From NCBI GenBank assembly GCA_021795255.1, contig JAJYPQ010000118.1, forward strand, positions 1 to 9,913: a stretch of 9,913 nucleotides of DNA. Reading direction: 5' to 3'. Of this stretch, positions 1-5,608 are shown piece by piece; the stretch's first letter is position 1, and every line of letters begins with the position of its first letter. The position numbers and the translations under genes are program-made. The DNA comes from Pseudomonadota bacterium (lineage in GTDB: Bacteria > Pseudomonadota > Gammaproteobacteria > Acidiferrobacterales > Acidiferrobacteraceae). The notes under the pieces were generated by a model. It saw only the letters and a list, made by a program, of their open reading frames with translations. It was not told the origin of the DNA and ran no database searches.

Positions 1-762
1 GGGGCGCGCCATGACATAGGGCAGACCCACCGTGTGGGCGAGCGCCTGCAGACGGGTCAATGTCATCCCCTTGCGGGTCACCGGGACCACACAAAGCTTC
101 ACATCGGGCGGACGCTTAGGGTAAAGAAAGACCAACGCCGACTTCAACGCCATCGGACCGCACCGAAACCCAAGTTCCGGTTCATTCTGCATCTCGCCCA
201 AGGATTGCTGGGCGCTCGCAAAAAGCGGTGCCGAAGGCCCCATGAGGGTACGACCATGGACGGCCTGGACAAGGCGTGTCAAGGGTCCGACGTCAGCAAA
301 GCGGGCCTCGAGACGGGCGAGATTGGCCACTGCATAGTCGGCGAGGGACTGCTGGGGCACGCCACGCGCACGCCGACTGGCCTGCCACGCCTTTGCGAGG
401 TTGGTGAGCGCCAGATCGTAGTAACCCCGGTCCTGATCGATTAGTCCCTCGTTCGTCCAGAGGGCGGCCGCCCAGGGGGAATGAGGATACCGATGGAGGT
501 AGGCATTAAAGGGGGCGAAGTCGATCGCCCGATGGGCATGTTCGTAGATGGACAGTACATGTAAAAGGGCTTCATCTTCGGGCTGTGTGGTCGCGCCCAT
601 CGGCACTAAGGGCTCGGAAAAATCTGAAATCCGGTAGATCTCGTGGGCTAGCGCAACAGGAGAGGGAGAAGCCGCAGCACGGGCCGTTGTGGTGAAAAAG
701 ATACTGGCGATTAATATGAGTGCAACGGCCCACGGGCCTCTGCTCAGGACAAGGCGATACAT
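1..762 (-). CDS. Exported TPR / C39-peptidase-like protein (3' end missing)
   Basis: I translated this gene by hand on the minus strand: 254 codons are open from an ATG at 762-760 to the left edge, preceded by a strong GGGAGGT ribosome site at 773-767. Residues 1-30 look like a Sec signal peptide (basic start, hydrophobic stretch 11-25, Ala-rich end TTARAAA). Residues about 62-165 are helical and TPR-like, with a YLHRYPHSPWAAALW segment and a second helix pair. From about 195 the sequence resembles a papain-fold C39-like domain: FRCGPMALKSAL places a candidate nucleophile at Cys201, and KGMTLTRLQALAHTVGL (231-247) fits the family's 'G-T-S-L-x-x-L-x-x-x-A' segment. The catalytic His and Asp would be beyond the edge. 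It could be a periplasmic or secreted cysteine peptidase, or a non-catalytic relative. It is divergent from the secretion operon and could be a substrate or a bystander. The gene is sure; the family call is moderate. Confidence 0.75.
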   Translation of the reverse strand, partial: MYRLVLSRGPWAVALILIASIFFTTTARAAASPSPVALAHEIYRISDFSEPLVPMGATTQPEDEALLHVLSIYEHAHRAIDFAPFNAYLHRYPHSPWAAALWTNEGLIDQDRGYYDLALTNLAKAWQASRRARGVPQQSLADYAVANLARLEARFADVGPLTRLVQAVHGRTLMGPSAPLFASAQQSLGEMQNEPELGFRCGPMALKSALVFLYPKRPPDVKLCVVPVTRKGMTLTRLQALAHTVGLPYVMARP

Positions 763-789
763 GACTACCTCCCTTTTACTTCTTCTTTT

Positions 790-818
790 CTTGGTTTTGT
801 TTCTTGTTTTGAACCAAG
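790..818 (-). promoter_or_regulatory. Leader hairpin upstream of the exported-protein gene
   Basis: On the minus strand CTTGGTT (818-812) and AACCAAG (796-790) form a perfect 7-bp stem around a 15-nt, A-rich loop. If the promoter at 830-858 is used, transcription starts near 822. The hairpin would then sit at the extreme 5' end of the mRNA and end 16 nt before the GGGAGGT ribosome site. The stretch between hairpin and ribosome site is almost pure purine. Such 5'-end stems often protect mRNA from decay; that role here is inference. Confidence 0.4.
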
Positions 819-829
819 CGCTACCTGCG

Positions 830-858
830 ATAGAACACCAGCAGAATCATGTTGTCAA
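830..858 (-). promoter_or_regulatory. Candidate sigma-70 promoter for the leftward gene
   Basis: Read on the minus strand, a perfect TTGACA -35 box (858-853) is followed by a 17-bp spacer and a weak -10 box TTCTAT (835-830, matching three of six consensus positions). Just upstream of the -35 box, 859-891 is AT-rich and could act as an UP element; it includes the perfect palindrome GGATATATCC (870-879). The predicted start near 822 would give a leader of about 60 nt. Confidence 0.5.
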
Positions 859-912
859 TGGGGATTTATGGATATATCCTTTTTTTCGTGCTCCTAAATA
901 AGTCTATCAATC

Positions 913-928
913 GGGCTTCTTGAAGCCC
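913..928. repeat. Short perfect inverted repeat
   Basis: GGGCTTC (913-919) and GAAGCCC (922-928) are exact inverse copies separated by TT, so an RNA would fold as a 6-bp stem with a CTTG loop. It lies upstream of both promoter candidates' transcribed regions, which fits a protein-binding palindrome better than an RNA element. No T-run follows on either strand, so it is not an intrinsic terminator. Confidence 0.35.
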
Positions 929-972
929 TGACAATGGGTTAGAGATGGCCTCTCACAGAATGTCTCAAAAGG

Positions 973-1034
973 TCCGCCTGTGAATTGCCATGTGACTTTA
1001 ACGAAAGGCCGATCTGATTTCAGACTCAGGCGGA
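973..1034. repeat. Nested inverted repeats between the divergent genes
   Basis: TCCGCCTG (973-980) and CAGGCGGA (1027-1034) are perfect 8-bp inverse copies 46 bp apart. Inside, next to the right arm, TCTGA (1013-1017) and TCAGA (1020-1024) form a second, tight palindrome with a 2-bp centre. The arrangement lies upstream of the plus-strand promoter candidate at 1072-1101. It might be a paired operator for a looping regulator, or chance; no known regulator consensus is recognised. Confidence 0.3.
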
Positions 1035-1071
1035 AACAAGACTGTGCATCTCTCGTGATTTTATTGCATAC

Positions 1072-1101
1072 TTATCACAACAATTAGAACAACTGTAATA
1101 T
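1072..1101 (+). promoter_or_regulatory. Weak candidate promoter for the gsp operon
   Basis: TTATCA (1072-1077, four of six consensus bases) and TAATAT (1096-1101, four of six) are spaced by 18 bp in an AT-rich patch and lie about 60 bp before the gspL start. TG directly precedes the -10 box but not at the extended -10 spacing. No other promoter-like pair was seen closer to gspL, and there is no gene between, so operon transcription must start in this area. Confidence 0.35.
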
Positions 1102-1148
1102 CGCTTGGCGCACAGCCCTTCGCGGATGACGCGAGCGGACAGGTTTTT

Positions 1149-1155
1149 GGGGGGA
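1149..1155 (+). promoter_or_regulatory. Ribosome binding site that fixes the gspL TTG start
   Basis: The purine run GGGGGGA lies four bases before TTG at 1160. An in-frame TGA at 1127-1129 and the absence of any in-frame ATG or GTG between it and 1160 leave this TTG as the first usable start in the frame. Confidence 0.5.
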
Positions 1156-1159
1156 AGCA

Positions 1160-2257
1160 TTGCGCACTAGGCTTGGGCAGAATACGATCGCGTCGCTGCG
1201 CGCGCGGATCCATGCGTTGTGGGCCAACACGCAGCGTGCAACTCTATTGATCGCCACGGCCGACCAACAATGGACTCTGATCGGCCAGCGCTTTGTCATA
1301 CACAACTTTTGGTCGCTACCTGCCACAAAAGCGGAAGGGCCTGTGACTGGCCCCGATCCGCAGAGCCTTCTGCGGCAGATGGGCGTGTCGCAGCCTGACT
1401 ATGTCGTGCCACCCCACCAGATCGTGCGCCATCTCGCCTACCCGTTAACGGTAAAGGCTGCGAGCCTACCGGCCCTGCTCCGTCTTGAAGGGTCGCGGCA
1501 TACCCCGTTTGCTGCGGAACACTTAGCCATGAGCTATCGCCGCAAACGCCCCCCAGCCGGTGCCGAACGCCAAGAGGTGGCGGTCAGTTATTGCCCACGG
1601 GAAGAATTGATACACTTGCGTACGGAATTAGGGCCCCATGGCCCACGATGGGGATTTTTGGCGGCCTTTGATGCCGAGGAGGGAGCCGCTCTCCTGCGAA
1701 ACCGACGGTGGAGACCCTGGACGACCGATGCCGGGCTTTTTGCCGAAGAGCCACCCCGTTCCCAAACCTTGCCTCTTCGCCACTTCCTAGGGCAGGCGCT
1801 CCTTGTGCCACTCGCTGCGGTTTTCTTGATTCTTCCGACCATCGCCGTCTGGCAGGCGCGCTTCACAGGACGCACACAAGAGATGCAGGCCACCGAACGA
1901 CAAATGGCGCCCCCGTTGCGGGCGACACGCGCGGATCGGCGCACGGCCCGGCGACTCCACGCCGAGCTTGCCGCCCTCCAACGTTACATGCACCGTGCCA
2001 CTATTCCGCAATCCCTCCTTCCGCAACTGGTGCGCGCGCTCCCCTCATCCGCAACGCTTGTGACGCTACGCTATAACGCCCATACCAACAGTTTGCGATT
2101 ACAGGCACGGACCGATAAGCCCCGCCAGCTCTTGCAGGCCCTTAACCATGCCCTCGGCGGCACCCCTTGGCGCCAGAGTGGTATGGCGCAACCCATCGGC
2201 GCGGGTGCAGACCTTGTGACGCTGCGCGGATGGTGGCCAAAACGGGGGCATCCATGA
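1160..2257 (+). CDS. gspL: Type II secretion inner-membrane platform protein GspL
   Basis: This 365-residue protein is the membrane anchor that ties the GspE ATPase to the inner-membrane platform and pairs with GspM. A divergent cytoplasmic part (1 to about 205) holds the typical patch LPALLRLEGSRHTPF (103-117), as in XcpY/XpsL-type GspL ('E-x-x-R-x-T-P-F'). One membrane helix follows (about 209-231), then a charged helical, probably coiled-coil stretch (235-280). The periplasmic ferredoxin-like domain (about 285-356) has a PilN/GspL pattern: LPQLVRALPSSATLVTLRYN followed by a beta-alpha-beta unit. The start is TTG, supported by a GGGGGGA site and an upstream in-frame stop. The stop overlaps the gspM start by four bases (ATGA). 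The cytoplasmic domain is poorly conserved, so the call leans on architecture and on being directly before gspM and gspD. Confidence 0.8.
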   Translation: MRTRLGQNTIASLRARIHALWANTQRATLLIATADQQWTLIGQRFVIHNFWSLPATKAEGPVTGPDPQSLLRQMGVSQPDYVVPPHQIVRHLAYPLTVKAASLPALLRLEGSRHTPFAAEHLAMSYRRKRPPAGAERQEVAVSYCPREELIHLRTELGPHGPRWGFLAAFDAEEGAALLRNRRWRPWTTDAGLFAEEPPRSQTLPLRHFLGQALLVPLAAVFLILPTIAVWQARFTGRTQEMQATERQMAPPLRATRADRRTARRLHAELAALQRYMHRATIPQSLLPQLVRALPSSATLVTLRYNAHTNSLRLQARTDKPRQLLQALNHALGGTPWRQSGMAQPIGAGADLVTLRGWWPKRGHP

Positions 2258-2802
2258 GCAATCCGCTCACACTGAAGGAAAATAACCGTTCTACGCAGGT
2301 CTGGGCTATCTTTTTGGTAGCGAGTCTCTTGCTCACTGTGGGATTTCTCGCAAGGCACGCTTGGCAGGATCGCGTGCGCTTAACATTGCTCGCTGGCGCC
2401 ATTGCCCGCCGCCAACACATTCTGGCGCGGCGCCCAGTGATCGATCAGCGTCTCGCCGCCCTGCGTCGAACCCTCCAGAAGGCTCACACACTGGGGGTCA
2501 CAGTGCCCATGACGAGCCTTGCCGTCAGCATGGTGCAAACGCAGATCGCTACCCTGATCGCGGGACAAGCGGGTACCCTCAGCATGATCAACACGCTCGC
2601 CACGGATTCCGCTGGCCTCCGCTTGGCCCATGTAACGTTAACGGCGGTGATGCCTCTTGCCCGCCTGCAACCACTCCTGAACGCATTGGCGGGCTTCCCA
2701 TGGGCCGTGCGCGTGACGCACCTTACGATTCACCACATACATAAGGGAACGGCCGAGATCCAGCTCGGACTCACGGTGCCGATCTTCCGGACGACGACAT
2801 GA
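2254..2802 (+). CDS. gspM: Type II secretion platform protein GspM (PilO-like)
   Basis: This 182-residue protein partners GspL in the inner-membrane platform. It has a short cytoplasmic tail, one membrane helix (about 16-34), a long amphipathic helix likely to be coiled coil (38-80) and a small periplasmic alpha/beta domain (about 85-175) ending in the strand-rich AEIQLGLTVPIF. This is the layout of the GspM/PilO families, and the size fits the GspMb type. The chosen ATG at 2254 overlaps the gspL stop as ATGA; the frame stays open further upstream to 2167, but that would bury 29 codons inside gspL and upset the membrane topology. The stop overlaps the gspD start by four bases in the same manner. 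Sequence conservation in this family is weak, so topology and position are the main evidence. Confidence 0.8.
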   Translation: MSNPLTLKENNRSTQVWAIFLVASLLLTVGFLARHAWQDRVRLTLLAGAIARRQHILARRPVIDQRLAALRRTLQKAHTLGVTVPMTSLAVSMVQTQIATLIAGQAGTLSMINTLATDSAGLRLAHVTLTAVMPLARLQPLLNALAGFPWAVRVTHLTIHHIHKGTAEIQLGLTVPIFRTTT

Positions 2803-4976
2803 AACGTTTTTCTTCTTCTCTTCGCGCACTTTTTTGTGCCCTACTGGGCTGCGCGGCCCCGCTCCTGGCGCAGGCAGGTGACAGTGCCTCGCCACCAGCG
2901 CCCGCCCCCATCGCGCTCCCGGCGTCGGCCGATCCCGGTCAATCACCCACGGCCCCTCTCATCATCAATTTCAATAACGCTGATATTCATCAAGTGTTGG
3001 ATCTGCTGCTGCGGAAGGTTCTGGGGTATACCTATGTGGTCTCCCCCAACGTAACCGGGCGCGTGAATCTGCAGGCAAGCACCCCACTCGATAAAACCCA
3101 GGTCCGGCATCTGGTCAACCTCATCATGGCCATGAATCACCTCCGCCTCGTGCGGCGCGATCAGCTGTGGGTGGTCGAACGCGCCCTCCCGGCCGTTCCC
3201 GGAACCCCCTCACGGTTTGGGCCGCGCTATCGCCTCGAGATCCTCTCGCTAGGCAATGTCCCCGCCGCCGCCATGGAGACCGCACTGCGCCCTTTATTGA
3301 CCCCTAACATTGCGCTGCGTGTGGGGCCTGGTGGCCGGACGCTGCTTCTCTATGGCATCAATCGACGGGTCATGGCACTGACACAGGCCGCCCGTCATAT
3401 TCTGGCCCACTATGCGCAAGGCCTCGTCTTTCGGCTCGTGCGTCCGCGCTTTATCCCGATCCGTACCCTGTTGCCCGAATTGCTGGCCATTCGCAAGGCG
3501 CAACGGACATTGGGCGAACGTTTCTTGCCCGGTGCCGTGCCCTTGCCGCTGCCCAACCAACGGGCCCTACTCGTCGTGGCAGCCAATCGCGCGAGTCTCC
3601 ATCAGATGTTGCACTGGATTACCGTACTGGATACGCCCGGGTCAACACAGGGCGGTGGTGATATCCACCTGTATAATATCCGCAATGGGGACGCCGTAAC
3701 GATTGCCGGCGTCTTAGGCCATCTCCTCCACATCCCGATAGCGGAAGTCGCGACCAGCGCACCCCAAACCATGCCCTTCAGTACCCTCGGTGCCTCCATG
3801 GGCGCCGCCGGCACTTTAGGTAGTGAATCCAGCGGCACAGGGCTCACGCTTCCCGGCAGCCTGACGCCGGCAACATCAGCGACCGCCGACACCCAACAAA
3901 CTGTCCTGCCTGGAACACGCACGCGCTCTCCACACCGAGTCGCCGTGGTCGCCGACGAGGCCAATAATACCCTTGTCATCCGCGCCCCTGAGAGCGTCTA
4001 TCTTGAACTACGCGCGATTCTCACGCGTCTTGACACCCCGCCGCGCCAGGTTCTGATCCAAGCGATGATTGCCGATGTCACCTTGAATAAGAACCTTCAA
4101 TACGGCATTGAGTACTTTTTCCGTAATCAGGGAGCGGCCTTTCATAATGCGCCATACACGGGTGTGGGGGTTGTTAATTCGACGATCGGCACATTGACCA
4201 ACCCCCCCGCCTTAGGTCTTGCCGCGGGCTTAAGTTATGGCGTCTTTGGGCCTGCAGGCGGCTTACGGGGTCTCTTTCAGGCCCTCGCCAGCCGTACCCA
4301 TGTCCATATCCTCTCCACACCACAGATCCTCTGTACCAGCAACCACACGGCGGCCATCCAGGTTGGCGATCAAGTGCCGGTGCCGGTTGCGAGTCTTACC
4401 ACGACTGCGACATCCTCGACCGGGCTTGCTGTTGCCAATACCATCCAGTATCAAAGCACGGGGGTCCTTTTGGGGGTGACTCCACGGGTTGATGCCGACG
4501 GACGTGTCACCATGAAGATCTATGAGGAAGTGAGCAGCGTCCAAGGGGCGACTACGGTTGCCAATATCCAAGCCCCGACCTTTGCGACCCGCACCGCCCA
4601 AACGACATTTACGGTCACAACCGGCAGTACAGTCGTAATTGGCGGTCTCATGTCGACGACTACCAATCATAATCGTGTAGGCGTACCGCTCTTGATGGAT
4701 ATCCCACTCTTGGGTGACCTCTTCTCCACGGTCGACACCGTCCATCAAAAAGAGGAGTTGTTGTTACTTATTACCCCGCACGTCGTGGCAAACCCCAACG
4801 CACTCAGCCGCTTAAGTGCGCGTCTACGCCAACAAATGGCCCTGTTGAAACGCCTCATCGGCCGTCCCGGACGGCACCCATCCGCCCCGTCACGGAGCAT
4901 TGCGAAAAAAGCGGTGGCCGCGGGCCGCTCTCTCCCCGTCCACACGAGCCGCGCCGTAGCGCGCCCCCGTCGTTAA
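2799..4976 (+). CDS. gspD: Type II secretion outer-membrane secretin GspD
   Basis: GspD forms the multimeric outer-membrane channel through which folded exoproteins leave. The 725 residues give a signal peptide (1-26, AQA cleavage; a Cys at 18 is a possible lipobox), N0 (about 54-128, starting with INFNNADIHQVLDLL), N1 (about 144-205), N2 (about 208-280), N3 (about 288-412) and the secretin beta-barrel (about 415-662). Secretin signatures are clear: VGDQVPVPVAS (522-532), YQSTGVLLGVTPRVDADGRV (551-570), TVVIGGL (611-617) and GVPLLMDIPLLGDLFS (628-643). N3 is interrupted by a low-complexity Gly/Ser/Thr/Ala segment (about 314-378), and a strongly basic tail (665-725) follows the barrel. The start overlaps the gspM stop (ATGA). 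The stop codon lies inside the ribosome site of the next gene. The family call is certain. Confidence 0.97.
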   Translation: MKRFSSSLRALFCALLGCAAPLLAQAGDSASPPAPAPIALPASADPGQSPTAPLIINFNNADIHQVLDLLLRKVLGYTYVVSPNVTGRVNLQASTPLDKTQVRHLVNLIMAMNHLRLVRRDQLWVVERALPAVPGTPSRFGPRYRLEILSLGNVPAAAMETALRPLLTPNIALRVGPGGRTLLLYGINRRVMALTQAARHILAHYAQGLVFRLVRPRFIPIRTLLPELLAIRKAQRTLGERFLPGAVPLPLPNQRALLVVAANRASLHQMLHWITVLDTPGSTQGGGDIHLYNIRNGDAVTIAGVLGHLLHIPIAEVATSAPQTMPFSTLGASMGAAGTLGSESSGTGLTLPGSLTPATSATADTQQTVLPGTRTRSPHRVAVVADEANNTLVIRAPESVYLELRAILTRLDTPPRQVLIQAMIADVTLNKNLQYGIEYFFRNQGAAFHNAPYTGVGVVNSTIGTLTNPPALGLAAGLSYGVFGPAGGLRGLFQALASRTHVHILSTPQILCTSNHTAAIQVGDQVPVPVASLTTTATSSTGLAVANTIQYQSTGVLLGVTPRVDADGRVTMKIYEEVSSVQGATTVANIQAPTFATRTAQTTFTVTTGSTVVIGGLMSTTTNHNRVGVPLLMDIPLLGDLFSTVDTVHQKEELLLLITPHVVANPNALSRLSARLRQQMALLKRLIGRPGRHPSAPSRSIAKKAVAAGRSLPVHTSRAVARPRR

Positions 4977-4980
4977 GGGG
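4975..4980 (+). promoter_or_regulatory. Ribosome site sharing bases with the gspD stop
   Basis: AAGGGG uses the last two bases of the gspD TAA stop and lies seven bases before the ATG of the next gene at 4988. A ribosome ending gspD therefore covers this site, which suggests translational coupling between secretin and the GspC-like protein. Confidence 0.6.
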
Positions 4981-4987
4981 CCTGTTC

Positions 4988-5608
4988 ATGGATGGGCCAA
5001 TGCGGCTTCGTATCCCCTTCGGTACTCTCCGCCGTCATCCGATCAGGCTAATGCCCGCGTGGCCCGCAGGCTGGCGGGCCTTGATTTGGCAAACAGTCCT
5101 GCGCTTGAGCTTAGCGGGTCTGATCCTCGCCGTAATCGCCACCGTGTGGCCCCTACCATCGGTACCACAGCCCCCGCGCCCTTTGGCCACACCCGCGGGT
5201 CTCGCCTGGAGCCTACCACTCCCCACGCGAACACGTTCCCCAGTGCTGATATTGACGCAGGACCCATTTCGCGCTGATCGCCGGTTTCCGCCGGTCGCGA
5301 TAGCACCTACTCATGGCGGCCTCCCGAAGCACTGGGGTCTACTTCCCCGGCAACACGATCGGCGATTGCTCCTGTTTGGCGTAGCCGGATCGACCGGACA
5401 TCTCAAGGCCTTAGTGGGGACCGTGACCCACGAAAGTTGGCTACTCGTTGGCGCATTCCTCGATCAGTGGCAACTCGTCGCGATCCGCCCCCATCGCGTC
5501 CTCTGGAGACAAAATGGCGCCTATGCGGTGAGTGCCATCATCAGTATTCACGAGCCGCAAACGGAAAGACCGCCTCCGATAGCGCTCTTCGCGCGAGGGG
5601 CCCCCTGA
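4988..5608 (+). CDS. gspC: GspC-like (GspC/XpsN-type) inner-membrane link to the secretin
   Basis: This 206-residue protein likely bridges the inner-membrane platform and the N domains of GspD. It has a basic cytoplasmic start, one membrane helix (about 34-54), a Pro-rich linker (55-85), a QDPF motif (91-94) of the kind found in GspC, GspP and PilP proteins, and a small beta domain (about 126-186, from LLLFGV to NGAYAVSAI) that fits the homology-region (HR) pattern. The protein ends about 20 residues later, so there is no PDZ or coiled-coil module as in classical GspC of about 270-300 residues. Its position directly after gspD supports the role. It could equally be named GspN as in Xanthomonas, where XpsN does the GspC job. 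The stop overlaps the gspE start by one base (TGATG). Confidence 0.65.
   Translation: MDGPMRLRIPFGTLRRHPIRLMPAWPAGWRALIWQTVLRLSLAGLILAVIATVWPLPSVPQPPRPLATPAGLAWSLPLPTRTRSPVLILTQDPFRADRRFPPVAIAPTHGGLPKHWGLLPRQHDRRLLLFGVAGSTGHLKALVGTVTHESWLLVGAFLDQWQLVAIRPHRVLWRQNGAYAVSAIISIHEPQTERPPPIALFARGAP

Larger units (their letters stand above)
763..1159. other. Divergent intergenic region, AT-richer than flanks
   Basis: These 397 bases separate the leftward exported-protein gene from the rightward gspL. No convincing gene lies here: the open frame through 689-901 on the plus strand runs antisense into the leftward gene's start and has no domain-like content. The base composition is visibly richer in A and T than the coding flanks. 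The region holds a minus-strand promoter candidate, a leader hairpin, two further inverted-repeat structures and a weaker plus-strand promoter candidate, each listed separately. Confidence 0.7.

Noticed and set aside
34..444. Open plus-strand frame of 136 codons at the left edge
   Set aside because: It is antisense to the exported-protein gene, which has a signal peptide, domain-like content and a strong ribosome site; the plus-strand product is low-complexity and basic with no recognisable domain.
913..928. GC-rich hairpin as an intrinsic terminator
   Set aside because: No run of T follows it on either strand, and it lies between divergent promoters where no transcript needs to end.
1051..1080. 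A CRP-like site around GTGA and TCACA
   Set aside because: The half-sites are far more than six bases apart, so they do not make the TGTGA-N6-TCACA operator.
1708..2076. Plus-strand frame of 122 codons inside gspL in another frame
   Set aside because: It is an out-of-frame reading of gspL, rich in Arg, Ala, Pro and His as expected for shadow frames in GC-rich DNA.
4263..4748. Minus-strand frame of 161 codons opposite gspD
   Set aside because: It covers the best-conserved part of the secretin domain, has no ribosome site of note and no domain-like sequence.
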